NCBI RefSeq assembly: GCF_030272615.1
Contig: NC_081408.1
Location: 609,744,173 to 609,808,172 of the forward strand
Length of the DNA stretch: 64,000 bases
Direction: 5' to 3'
Origin: Cryptomeria japonica
Lineage: Eukaryota; Streptophyta; Pinopsida; Cupressales; Cupressaceae
Below the pieces are notes generated by a model, which saw nothing but the letters and a program-made list of their open reading frames with translations, did no database searches and was not told the DNA's origin. How positions within the stretch are numbered: position 1 is the first letter of the stretch; each line of letters starts with the position of its first letter. Below, piece after piece: positions 1 to 11,711 of the stretch. Made by a program: the position numbers and the translations under genes.

Positions 1-2
1 AT

Positions 3-1523
3 GATCCTAAGGGATATATAAACATATGTAGGAGAGGGAAGGCTCTGAAAGGTTATATTCATTTTACTGATGATATGGGAGATTTGTGTAGAAATAAGGA
101 AGTATAAGAATTGATCGATGTGATGGAAGATTTGGAGAAAAAACAAAGGTAGGAGGACCTCCAAGGTGAAGAAGAGGAACCTGCAAAAAGTGACTCAGGG
201 GAGAATGAAGTTGTGTCAAAATTACAAGTACCTAATAAAGAAGAAGAGACTGATGCACAGGACAAGTTAATCACAATCTTGAATGTAGAGATAGATGATA
301 GAATGATTGAGCACAACATTTTTGTATCAAATGATCAATTCATAAAATCTAAAGAGTTCAAATCATTCTTGTATCACTTAAAAGGTAAGAAATTAAGGGA
401 AGCAGTGCCAAATATTACCCCTGAGAATGAAGCAGAAATGAAGAGGAGGTTGAAGGAATACATCAATGCAGAAGTTGAGAATATGACCCCATAGAAGGGG
501 AGGCAATTACTAGTGGAGGCTGGTATAATTGTTTTTCTAGGATGGGACTTGAGTGCCTTGTTTATTTTTTATTCTTTGCTGCACTCGGATAATAGGGATG
601 TGAAATTGGATATCCAAGGAGTAAAAGATATTTTTATTGGATCAAGGTATGATCCAAATGAGGAAGAAATGTTGCTATGGGCCTCATACCCTCCCAATAA
701 GAGACCTAAGATAATAGATGTAGATAAGGCTTTCGGTCATATGATGATGTTGAAAGTTGGAGAGGTAGATCCTATGGTCATTGTAGATATAGGGATTGAC
801 ATTTCCATGTTTAATAAGGCTCAGTTGAAATGGGAACTTGCTGAAAAGCATAAATAAAAATCAATCTATGAAGAAGTTTTAAAAAGAGGAGGACATCCAA
901 TACCACAAATCACTGATTCTAGTGCCCAATGGAAAAGGAAGTTTGCGAAGCTAGCCTTGGAACAAAATAAGATGAAGAAGCAAATGAAAACTATCAGGAC
1001 AGATGTTGCCTGTGTGTTCATGAAAAGGAGATATGAAAATTTAGAAAAGGTTTTGGATGAGTTCTGGGGTGTGTATAAAAAGAACATGGATAATTTGGTT
1101 TCTAACCAAAGGATTCATGACAGACTCACTTTGTTAATACAAGATAAGGCATTGAAAGAAAAGACTGTCAGAAGGATAACATAATTAATTGAAATTCATG
1201 AGAAGTATACTAAAGAGTTGAAGGAAGAATTCTAGGATTGCCATGAGGTTTTGCAGGATGAGATTCCTAGTTTGATTGATGACGTAGGGATTATCAAGGA
1301 TAAAAGTGCATGGATCTCATAATGTAAGGCTTTACTTAGTGCAGCTATCAGTGTCGCCCAAGCAGATACTATGGGTATGAATGAAACAATTGACCAGTTA
1401 GAGAACCTGATTAAGATGGAGATGGCACTCAAGGATACCATATTTAATGCAGTTACATACAAAGATGAAGGCTACCTTAAGCACATCACAAAATGTGGGA
1501 AGAGGTTGGATCCAAAGAATTAA
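3..1523 (+). pseudogene. degenerate gag-like reading frame, no frameshift, seven in-frame stops
   Basis: One reading frame stays open in composition from base 3 to the TAA at 1521, broken only by stops at 105, 150, 492, 855, 1182, 1233 and 1320. All seven are TAA or TAG, and each can be read as a glutamine codon changed by one C-to-T step. The predicted product is Lys/Glu-rich and helical. Its second half (from about 950) looks like coiled coil, for example the segment around LDEFWGVYKKNMDNL. I see no zinc knuckle, protease or enzyme motif. The make-up resembles the gag-like proteins at 28789 and 55328, but I could not align it convincingly with them. It probably continues upstream of the window. 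It is most likely the remnant of a retroelement ORF; a decayed host gene is possible. Confidence 0.5.
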
Positions 1524-2424
1524 AGTTTTTATTTCTCATGTTTTTTATAATTATCCTATGTTAATAGTTAAGTAGTTAGATGTTAGGTTTTAGTTAGGTT
1601 TTAGTTTAGCAACATGAAAGGGTGCATCCTTTCATCTATGACTATTGATTCACATACTTATAGTGAGTCATTTTGTATGTGAAAATATCTAGGATCTAGG
1701 ATAGAAGATTTTAGAAAATTTACAAAAATAACAATCGTTGCTGCCTGTAAGGGCTGTAAGTTATATGTATCAAGGAGGTCTATAGGAGGAAGAAGTATTT
1801 TTTGTGCAAACAGACTGTAATGGAGTATCTTTAAGTACACCTTATGTATGCAATCATTTCCTAAGGATTAATATACAAGGTTCGATTTTTCTTTTCTAGA
1901 TATTATGCATACTTTTGTGTTGATAAGTTATCTTTCTCCTCTTGATAAATCTATCATTTGATTTTCTATGATGTTCCATCACATGCTGTTACATTAAATG
2001 TGATATTGGGTTTTCATTGTTTATGTAACATATACTGAAACCTTCATAGTTGATGATTATTATTGTCTCTAGAGTTGATAGGATTTCCTGTCCACAAAGT
2101 ATCATAAATATCCCTAGATAGAGGCACTGGTCTATTATTTATCTTTTAAGGTCTTGGTTTGTTATATATTTAAGGCCTTTAATAGAGAAATATTCTTCCT
2201 AAGTCCTATATGAACTGATCTTTGCATATTTCTTTTAAACCCTGAAAGCATTTTATTCTCAAAATACAATCATAATCATTTTCATTTCTTTTCAAAAGTA
2301 TTCACTTGAAGCACATAATAAAGCATAATTAAAGAATAATCATTTGCCAATTTTGCATTTTCTAACCATAAATTTTAAATCCACTCTAAATAACACTTCA
2401 ACTTTTGTTCTTGTGTCATCTTCA
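1524..2424. other. AT-rich intergenic stretch
   Basis: No coding frame, RNA gene or recognisable repeat is visible. It separates the gag-like frame from the relic of the ankyrin-gene 3' flank. Confidence 0.5.
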
Positions 2425-3120
2425 AATTTATAATCCTACAAACAATTCAAGATAAAACTCTTCAAGTATATAAATATTATAAAACAATTTAATGTAAAAT
2501 TAAAATTCTTTACAATATCTTACAATAAAATATTACTAAAAAATCAGTTTATTTAATATTTTTTTAAAATATTAACTTTAATGTCTTTAAATATCAAAAT
2601 TATAATAGTAACTAGTAAAATGGATATTAAATAGTTGAATAGTCAGGAATATGGTAAATATATAAAATAACAATTATATTGTTTTATATAAAATTATGAG
2701 ACAAACACTTACATGATCATTATTTTATATCAACTCATGAGACACACACTTACATGATCAATTTCAAATTAATGACATAATTCATGTTATCGACATCTAA
2801 CTGATGTTAAGTTCAAATCTTCTACAATACCCAAAAACAATTAGATGATCAACTTCCATTCATATCACTAGAAAATCTCTTATACATGGTTTGGAAAAAG
2901 AAGACTATTTTTTGACACAGATTGAACAAACATCTTATACGTGATCAATTTCAATTTAATTACACAATTCATGTTATAGGCATCCAAATTATGTTGAATT
3001 CAAATCTTCTACAATACCCAAAAATACTTAAATAATCAATTTTTCTTGTAGTTGGCCAATAAAAACAAGACTATTTATTGGCACAGACTAAACAGAAGAA
3101 ACGATGATTTTCCCATTTGG
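2425..3120 (-). repeat. relic of the ankyrin-gene 3' flank (fourth copy of the block)
   Basis: This stretch matches the sequence just downstream of the two ankyrin genes (16110-16705 and 47540-47990). Shared landmarks, in the same order, are the run around ATTATAAAACAATTTA, the phrase ACTTACATGATCAATTTC, and TCAAATCTTCTACAATACC. At its right edge, near 3095, GACTAAACAGAAGAAACGATG resembles the sequence at 16690 at the very end of the gene-A coding region. The gene itself is absent. Inside the relic the ACATGATCAATTTC...CTTCTACAATACCC block occurs twice (near 2752 and near 2942). Confidence 0.7.
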
Positions 3121-3433
3121 ATTTTCCATGTATAAAATATGGTGTTCTATTTGTGACTATGTCTTCTTGTTTATTATGCATTTGCTATTTCATGTTGATG
3201 TACTTAATTGGTGATTTTGATACATCACTTAAAGGTTTATAAATTGTGAGAAATTTTTTGAATCTGTGGGAATACTGATTCACCTCCTCTCTTAGTATTA
3301 CATTCCTTTCAACCAATCCAACACTTATAGATATGGATGATAGTACATTTGGTCCTCCTTTTGTTAGGATTAAAGTTCCATCAAACTTGTAAATCTCATT
3401 CTATTAAATTTGTTATAATATTATAGTCCATGT
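3121..3433. other. left flank of the copia element, with the empty site for the gypsy element
   Basis: The right part, from about 3326, matches the sequence at 43791 to the right of the gypsy element. The words CTTATAGATATGGATGATAG at about 3333-3352 correspond to the gypsy target site before insertion. Around 3270-3305 there is a short piece, AATACTGATTCACCTCC, that resembles the reverse complement of the copia LTR start at 3460. Confidence 0.6.
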
Positions 3434-4993
3434 TGTTAATCTTAGAGGATCTGGTTAACACTGAGAGGGGGAGGTGAATCAGTATTAACACCACTTGAAA
3501 AACTAAAAATTAAACTTATCAAACATTCACCAAATAAAACATAAATCGGTAACAAATCCATTTACCAGTACTGGTATCTGTTGATAATCATCTGTTAAAC
3601 TGATATATCAATGTTGCTCACCAAGTGTTCATAAACCATGCATAAACTAAAAGTAAATCATAACATCACAACAAAATGTTCCCCATATGAACACCATGAT
3701 TTTCACATGGAAACCCAAAATAGGGAAAAACCACGATTGGAATTGGTACCCACAAGAATTTTGCACTCTTTCGGAATGTGCCCTGTTAGGAGCCTAGCAA
3801 GGTTAGGAGCTTTCAAAGATGCCTTGTTAGGAGCAGACCCTATTAGGAGTCACCCAATTAAGGGATTTAGATGATGAGCCATGTTAGGAGCTTTGACCTA
3901 TTAGGATCAACCTCGTAAGAGGATTTAGAACTCAGATATTGAGTCACCCTGTTAGGGGATTTACAATGTAAGGCCTGTCAGGACTTGCCCGATTAAGGGA
4001 TTTTATCCGCTACAACTGCTAGGGAACAACAATGAATGATCTGGGTATAACACTCAACTTCTTTCTTGGTCAGATCCAATTATGCTCTAAGTCTACAACA
4101 CTCTACCAGATCTTCTCACACCCTAGTTCGGCTTCACATTCTTCTCAAGACCACCAACCGACCAAACAAACATCAACGATACTAACATAAATAATTTAAC
4201 AACTAGGTCGGCAACTAAACCCTAGATACATCAAGATTTTACAATACATATCATCACAAATCATATCAGATCATCAAATAGATCATTACAACAATTTTCA
4301 AGATAATATCAATCATTGAGTGATTGTAACTCATCACAACAACTCAATCTGATCCAAAGTCAAACCCTTAGAATACTCTTCTAAGCATTTCATTGTTTTC
4401 CAAGAAATTCCATCTTTGAATGTGCCAAAACAATAATTTAACTATTTATGTGGGATGTGCCAAGTCACTTCCATCATTTGAACTTGATGTAGATCACCAC
4501 CAAATAAAAAATCATCACTAGTTAAGAGAATTCTTTACTGGTCCTTAAACCCTTATTAAACCCTAGGAAAAACTCAACATAAATTATAAACATAACTTCT
4601 CATTGTCACAACATGATGCAGTTTTAGTCAGATACATGTTACAATGATACAAACTCACATTCAAAACCGCAAAGCCTCAATCATCACCAATCACTAGATA
4701 CAATCAAAAATTTTCCTCGTTTTACCCGTTAAGGTCCTAATTCCCAGTTTCTTGATTCTTTACCAGTAAGCCCTTTTCGGTAGACCAAAAAGACATAGAT
4801 GATAGAATACAACATAAATAAACATCAAAAGTCATGAATAAACATTACTTTCCATCAACGATAACACAAATAACCAATCAAAGTCATCCAATCATGCAAT
4901 CTCAATCTCTTCATCATAATGTCATCACCAAAAGTCTTTTACTGGTTCAGTCATCATTCTTCATTTGCATCAATTATGCCAATCATGCCAACA
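3434..4993 (-). repeat. 3' LTR of the copia element
   Basis: The repeat is about 1,560 bp and aligns along its length with 9528-11057, with many substitutions and small indels. Between about 3775 and 4015 it carries a series of short words built on TTAGGAG and AAGGGATTT, spaced roughly 15-30 bp apart. In the element's own orientation this series lies in the downstream (R/U5) part of the LTR. Confidence 0.92.
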
Positions 4994-5005
4994 TTCTCCC
5001 CCTTT
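4994..5005 (-). other. polypurine tract of the copia element
   Basis: On the minus strand the sequence AAAGGGGGAGAA directly precedes the LTR start TGTTGGCATG. This is the position where plus-strand DNA synthesis is primed in LTR retrotransposons, and it fixes the element's orientation as minus. Confidence 0.85.
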
Positions 5006-5429
5006 GGCATCGATGGCAACACTAAACACCAACATACTTAACTCATACCATTCTGCTCTATTCTGGACCTTCTCTGCAACTCTTCTTTTCTCTACTGCAT
5101 CTCATCTGTCAGTTACTTCATCTCATTCATTCTCCCATGTATGATAGTTTTATTCTCCCCCAATCACATTTCTTCTCCCTCTTTATGATAGTCTCCTTTT
5201 CTTCCTCAGGCTAGTATTTTTCTTCTCCCCCTTTTATAGTAATGCCAAAGATGCATATGTATCACCAGTCATCAAATCTCTTATTGCTACCTTCAACATC
5301 TTTGTTAACCATATATAAGTTTCCCCCCTGTGGAGTAGCCTATATCTCATCAATCCATAGTGAAAATAGTCATGCAGGCCATTGGATTCTAGTTCTTCTT
5401 ATGTAGGGGTCTGACCCCTAATTTACCTC

Positions 5430-6181
5430 TGAGGCACTCAAAGGTTGTCTTCGGTAATGGTTTTGTGAAAATATCTGCTAGCTTCTCTTTTCTTGTTAGA
5501 TACTCCATCTGACTTGTTTTTCTTGTACTCTCTCCCTTAGAAAATGATATTTCAATTCTATGTGCTTTGTTCTTGCATGTAAAATAGGATTTTTTGAAGT
5601 ATTAATTTCACTAGTGTAGTCACAGAAAATAGTTACCGATTCAGACATATCAAATTTAAATCTTTCAAGCACATGTCTCATCCAGATTGCTTGTGTTCAA
5701 TTCATTGATGCTGCAACATACTCTGCCTTTGCATTTGATTAAGAAACACAAGTTTACTTCTTACTTTTCCAAGCAACTAGTCTGCCTCCAAGAAGAAAAG
5801 CTCCTCTGGTAGTACTTTTCTGATCATCAACATTCCTACCCAATCTGCATCAGTAAACACATTCAAAGAAAAATCACCTTTATAAGGATACCATAAACCA
5901 TAATCTATTGTGCCTTTCAAGTACAGGAATATCCTTTTTACTGCTACCAAGTGAGTCTCCTTGGGATCTTTTTGAAATCTAGCAACCATTCCAACAACAT
6001 AATGCAACTTACCATTCATGGACTTGTATTCTTTCTCATCAATACATGGTGAATCATCTTGTTTAGACAACTTGTAGCCTGCCACCATTGGAGTACCAAC
6101 TGGTTTACAATCGTCCATGCCAAATGTTTTCAAGACCTCTTTAACATAATTATTCTGATAAATAAATATTCCACCATCCAA
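5430..6181 (-). pseudogene. copia RNase H domain (end of pol), broken
   Basis: The frame from 6181 down to 5777 holds the thumb of reverse transcriptase (CKPVGTPMVAGYKLSK) and the start of RNase H (FTDADWVG). A second piece, 5681-5496, has LHARTKHIELKYHFLRE, the usual copia RNase H C-terminus. The two pieces are in different frames and stops intervene. In a working element this domain removes the RNA template during reverse transcription. Confidence 0.85.
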
Positions 6182-6244
6182 TTGTTGGACCTACAACCCA
6201 ATGAAAAAATTAATCTCAACAATAAGAGACATTTCAAATTCTTT

Positions 6245-6930
6245 CTACATCTCCTCAGAAAAATCCATACATAAATCATCATCACCACCAAAAATTATAT
6301 CATCCACAAATACTTCAGCTATCAGCATTTCATCGACATCAATCTTAAGATATTTGTTAATGTCCTCACTGGTACGCTTAAATCCTATCTTAATTAGGTG
6401 TGCATGCAATCTCTCATACCATGTTGTTGGTTCCTTATTCAATCCATACAGTACCTTATGCAATTTTCAAAACATATCTTTATCCTCAGATAAAGCAAAT
6501 CCATCTAGTTGTTCTATGTATATTTCTTCCTCAAAAATACCATTAAGAAAAATTGATTTAACATCCATCTGATAGACCTTAAATCCTTTAAATGCAACAA
6601 AAGCAAGTAACATTCTTAATCCTTCCAATTTCGCCACCTGTGCAAAGGTTTCATCATAATCTTATCGTTCTTCTTGTGTATAGCCTTTGCATACCAACCT
6701 TTCTTTATTCCTCACAACCTTGCCTTCTGCATTGAACTTGTTTCTAAAGACCCATTTAGTGCCAATCACATTCTTATCTTCCGGTCTAGGAACAAGTGTC
6801 CAAGTCTTGTTTTTCTCTATCTAATACAATTCCTCATTCATTTCATTAATCCAATCATCATCCTTTAATTCCTTTCTCATTGTTTTAGGCTCAATAGTTG
6901 AAATCAGACATGAATTTTCTCTGATTTTCC
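6245..6930 (-). pseudogene. copia reverse transcriptase, broken
   Basis: Reading the minus strand from about 6930 gives the standard copia blocks in order: WTLVPRPEDKNVIGTKWVF, VYQMDVKS.FLNG, LYGLNKEPTTWYERL, and the catalytic box as FVDDII at about 6310 (usually YVDDI). At least three stops interrupt the frame, so no active enzyme can be made. The region feeds directly into the RNase H segment below 6181. Confidence 0.88.
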
Positions 6931-7176
6931 TCCTTGTTTGTACACCAACATTTTTATCTCCAATTATTTGGTCTTCTAAATGATTCAGTCTAACATATCT
7001 TGGTATTACTAGTTTTGGTGTTGTGCCTTCTGCTTCATGTTATTCATCTTCTTCATCGCTTTCTTCATTTACCAGTTGAGAACCTATTTTTGCATTTTCC
7101 TGCTCAACATTCTTTAGCACTTCCAGTTCTATAAACACAAGTTTTCTTCATCATTCTTACGTTTAGATCTGTTGGT

Positions 7177-8301
7177 CTAACTATAATTCTTGGAGAGTTC
7201 ATCTACCTTCACATTTTCACTCTCAATAATCTTCTTAGTTCTCTTGTTATAACATTTAAGTGCCTTACTCTTTGTAGAGTAACCAAGAAAAATACCTTCA
7301 TCACACTTTGCTTCAAACTTTCTAGTGAAATCATCACATTTAATAAAACATCTACTCCCAAATATTTTGAAATAAATTACATTAGGATTCTTTCCATGCC
7401 ATAATTCATAAGGTATTTTACTATTACCTCTCTTGACAAGTACCAAATTTAAAGTATATACAACAGTGCTAACTTCTTCTCTCCAAAACATCTTCGGCAC
7501 TTCACCTTGAATCATCATGGTTCTAGTAGTTTCAACAACTATTCTATTCATTCTCTCTGCTATCCCATTATGTTGTAGATTTCTAGGAGCAGACATCACA
7601 AAACTTCACAAACTCATCAGAAGTAAATTCACCTCCCCGATCAGATCTCAAACATTTCAAATTCTTTTTGTTATCTTTCTCAACTAAATTTTTAAATGCT
7701 TTAAATTTATTGATTGCGTCAGACTCTTCTCTCAGAAAACTTACCCACATCATCTTGGAAAAATCATATAATACTTATCACCATAATAGCTCTTAGTCCT
7801 CATAGGACCACAAATATTAGTATGAACCAAATCAAGAATATTCTTTGAAGAAAAAGACTTACTCTTAAAAGATATAGAAGTCATCTTACCCATTTGATAG
7901 TCTTTGCATAACACATTGTCTAGTTTCACAAGCTAGGTGAAACCTCTCATAATACTAGATTTAACTTTTATCAAATTGTCAAAATTCACATGACAAAATC
8001 TCTTGTGCCACAACCAACTATCTTCAATCTTTGCTACCAAACAATTATTCACATTAGTATTCAGATGAAAAAGGTTACCTCTTGTCTACTTTCTGGTAGC
8101 AATTAGTTCGCCATTAATTCGAAGAATCCTGCACACTCCACTTTTGAATTCAAGCAAATATCCCTTATCATTTAACTGACCAACACTTAAAAGATTATGT
8201 TTTAGTCCATCAACCCAAAATACATCATCTGAATTACTCTTCCCATTTAATGAAATTGATCCTTTATCTTTAACTAAGCACCTGGGGAGAGTTATTACCA
8301 A
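7177..8301 (-). pseudogene. copia integrase with pre-integrase zinc finger, broken
   Basis: The 8301-8086 piece has the pre-integrase sequence LLSVGQLNDKGYLLEF. It is followed by the zinc-finger region (LWHKRFCHVNFDNL) and the stretch around LDLVHTNICGPM. The last open piece, 7599-7177, contains QHNGIAERMNR with the catalytic Glu and the C-terminal GKNPNVIYFKIFGSRCF. Between 8000 and 7600 there are many stops and frame changes. The domain would insert the cDNA into the genome in an intact element. Confidence 0.88.
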
Positions 8302-9398
8302 ACCTTACAACACCTCCATCAAACTCTTCAAGGGATAAGAACATACTTTTGTCACCAGTCATGTGATGTAAGAACCCACTATCTATTATCCATTCATCAC
8401 TACTATCCATGTAATACACCCATGCCTTATCATCAATCAGATCCTCCTTCACAATAACAAACACTATCTCCTCATTGTCAACTTCTTCTAATTTTTCATC
8501 AATTGCACCTTCATCCACTGCAACATAACAATGTTTCTTTCCTTTTCCTTTTCCTTTTCCTTTGAATTTCTTGAACTTCTCTTTCTTATCAGTGTTAGGG
8601 AAATTAGCAGCTATGTGTCCAATTTTACTACAAGAGAAACACATCAAGGGTAATTTACCTTTATATTTACTTGTTCCTCTAGGGAATATTTTAGCCAACA
8701 ATGCCTCAAGTTCCAATAGATGATCTTTTTTATCACCTTCACCTCTGCTACCACCATGACTACACCTGCAGTCATGATTATGACAAATATGCTTTCCTTT
8801 CCTCATTGTTGTATTGGTTACTGAATCCTTAAAAGAAGATTCAGAAGGTTTAAAAATACTATTATCAAAACTGTTTAGCTCAAATGCAATCAACTTTCCA
8901 ATAAGAGAATCAACAGTGACTTTATCTTTAGAAATAGATCTTAGTTCTTGAATTGCAGAAACTGTGATAGAATATTGCGGTAAAATAGTTCTAAGAATAT
9001 TATTAACAACAATATCTTCATCAATTTTACCTCTGGCACTCTTTATACCACCTACCACTTCCTTAACTCTTTGACCATATTGTGCTATGTTCTCACCATC
9101 AACTATTTTTCATATCATCAAATTTACCTATTAAACTTTCTTCCTTTGCCTTTTGTACATGTTCATCTCCTCCATAAATTAATTTTAATTTCTCCCATAC
9201 CTCATTTGCGGTCTCTAATCCATGAACATCAATATATTCTAAGTTAGACAAAGTACTTACAATTGCTTCAAGGGCCTGAATGTTCTCTTGTTGTACTTTA
9301 AGTACATCTAGTGTCAAGGGGCTGGTAGTAGGAGCAACATACTTGGTTACCACATGATTCCAATATTGAGAACCCGTTGCTTTAATGTAGATATTCAT
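8270..9398 (-). pseudogene. copia gag with zinc knuckle, then protease; broken
   Basis: Two open pieces in different frames (9398-9099 and 9058-8270) make up the gag-protease region. The first has the capsid-like part (ETANEVWEKLKLIYGG). The second has a zinc knuckle CFSCSKIGHIAANF whose last Cys is replaced by Phe, a Lys/Gly run at about 8560-8540 from a CCTTTT repeat, and a protease site EWIIDSGFLHHMTGD with the DSG catalytic triplet. The frame change between the pieces and the lost zinc ligand mark it as decayed. Confidence 0.88.
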
Positions 9399-9513
9399 GC
9401 AATCACTCCATATCCACTAGTTATCCTTGGTAAACTTGAGACCCTCCTTCTTCATCATCTTTCACAAGATCTTACCCTCAAGCTGTTAGGATTTCTGCAC
9501 ATAGAGGACCAAT

Positions 9514-9525
9514 GCTCTGATACCA
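9514..9525 (-). other. copia primer-binding site, initiator tRNA-Met type
   Basis: The minus strand reads TGGTATCAGAGC two bases inside the right LTR. This is the standard plant copia match to the 3' end of initiator tRNA-Met. It confirms that 9528-11057 is the 5' LTR. Confidence 0.93.
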
Positions 9526-9527
9526 AT

Positions 9528-11057
9528 TGGTAATCTTAAAGGATCCGGTTAATACTGAGAGGGGGGGGGGGGTGAATCAGTATTAAAACCACTTGAAAAG
9601 CTTAAACTTAAACTTATAAAACATTCACCAAATCAAACATAAATCAGTAACAAATCCATTTACCAGTACCAGTATCTACTGATAATCATATGTTAAATTG
9701 ATATATCAATGTTTCTCACCAAGGGTTCATAAACCATGCATAAAGTGAAAGTAAATCATAACATCACAACAAAATATTCACCATATGAACACCATGATTT
9801 TCACATGGAAACCCAAAAGAGGGAAAAACCATGGTGGGAATTGGTACCCACAAGAAATTTGTACTCTTTTAGAATGCACCTTGTTAGGAGCCTAGCCCAG
9901 TTAGGAGCTTACAAAGATGCCCTCTTAGGAGAAGACCCTATTAGGAGTCACTCGGTTAAGGGATCTAGATGATGAGTCCTATTAGGATCTTTAACCTATT
10001 AGGATCAACCTTGCAAGAGGATTTAGAATTCAGATGTTGAGTCACCCTGTTAGGGGATTTACAAGTAAGGCCTGTCAGGACCTACCCGGTTAAGGGATTT
10101 TATTTGTTGCAACTATTAGGGAACAACAGTGAATGATTTGGGTATAACACTCAACTATTTGCTTGATTAGATCCAGTTATTCTCTAAGTCTGCAACACTC
10201 TACCAGATCTTCTAACACCATGGTTTGGATTCACACTCTTCTCAAGACCACCAACTGACCAAACAAACACCAACAATACCAATATGAATAATTTTACAAC
10301 TATGTCGGCAACTAAACCCTAGATACATTAAGATTTTACAATACAGATCATCATAGATAATTACAACATTTTTCAAGACAATATCAACCTTTGAGTGATT
10401 GTAAGTCATCACAATATCTCAATCTGATACAAAGTCAAACCCTTAGAACACTCTTCTAAGAATTTTGTTGTTTTCCAAGAAATTCCATCTTCAAATGCGT
10501 CAAAAAAGAAATTCAACTATTTACGCGGGATGTGCCACATCACTTCCATCATTTGAACTTGATGTAGATCACTGCCAAATCAAAAATCATCACCGATTAA
10601 GAGAATTATTTACTGGTCCTTAAACCCTAGAAAAAACTCAACATAAATTATAAACATAACTTTTGGTTGTCACAACATGATGTGGTTTCAGTTAGATACA
10701 TGTTACAATGATACAAAATCACATTCCAAACCACAAAGCCTCAATTATTACCCATAGCCAAATACAATCAAAACTTCTCCTCGATTTACCGGTTAAGGTC
10801 CTAATTCCAAGTTTCTTGATTCTTTACCAGTAAGCCCTTTTCGGTATACCAAAAAGACTTAGATGATAGAATACAACATAAATAAATATCAGAAGTCATG
10901 AATAAACATCAGTTGCCATCAATGACAACACAAATAACTGATCAAAGTCATCCAATAATGCAATCTCAATCTCTTCATCATAATGTCATCACCAACAGTC
11001 TTTTACCGGTTCAGTCATCATTCTTCATTTGCATCAGTTAGGCCAATCATGCCAACA
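9528..11057 (-). repeat. 5' LTR of the copia element
   Basis: The repeat is about 1,530 bp and pairs with 3434-4993. It shares the TTAGGAG / AAGGGATTT word series (about 9875-10105). A run of ten or more G near 9561 is a likely slippage difference from the left copy, which has only a short G run. Confidence 0.92.
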
Positions 11058-11711
11058 CATGTGTCTCTCGGTACCTATATTTTTATCTTAAAATAATTTA
11101 TAATAATATTACACATATAGTTTATAATTGCATTAATAAAACATGAAGGGGTTTATTGTCTATAATATTGATTACATATGGTAAGATTAATTATCACTTC
11201 AACTTGGGTACTTGGAAAGGAGGGAAATGAAACTTTTTATATTTCATATAGGTGACCATTGGCTTCTCCAAGTTGTGTTCTTGAAAAGGAGGGAGAAGGC
11301 ATATTTTGGGATGTAAAAATGAATGAATTTACACATTTGAGAGGGAATTCCAAGTATTTGTACATTTTGTTTTCCATGTTTTATCATGGATTATGCACAT
11401 TTTATTTCTAGAACTTACAATGATATCATTTTTCTAATATTTCTAAGTTAGAGCCTTGAGATGGTGGTAAGGTAGCTTATTTTGGCTCTTTCATTGATAT
11501 TTTATACATTAATAGGTGTTATTATATTGGAGAAAAGAAAAGAGTGAAGGAAGCGTTTTTTAACAATCTTGTTTAAGAAGATAATATATACTTGGCCTCT
11601 CTTCTTGGCAGAATTTTTTCCTAAAAGGTTTTCTCAACATAATTATTTTGCAATATATTTAAATTCTCATCTTGTTTGTTAATTAATTTTGTTGATTTAA
11701 ATTGTAGTAAT

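Larger units (their letters stand above)
3434..11057 (-). mobile_element. Ty1/copia LTR retrotransposon, decayed, with target-site duplication CATGT
   Basis: Two long direct repeats, 3434-4993 and 9528-11057, both begin TG and end CA on the plus strand. CATGT lies directly before the left one (3429-3433) and directly after the right one (11058-11062). The coding order on the minus strand is gag, protease, integrase, reverse transcriptase, RNase H, which is the copia order. A primer-binding site and a polypurine tract sit at the expected inner edges. Several stops and frame changes make it inactive. The empty site is preserved in the duplicated block near 43890, where a single CATGT is found. 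Confidence 0.95.

Noticed and set aside
3638-3874. An open frame (78 residues), repeated at 9736-9972
   Set aside because: It lies inside the copia LTRs and is repeated only because the LTRs are; no coding features.
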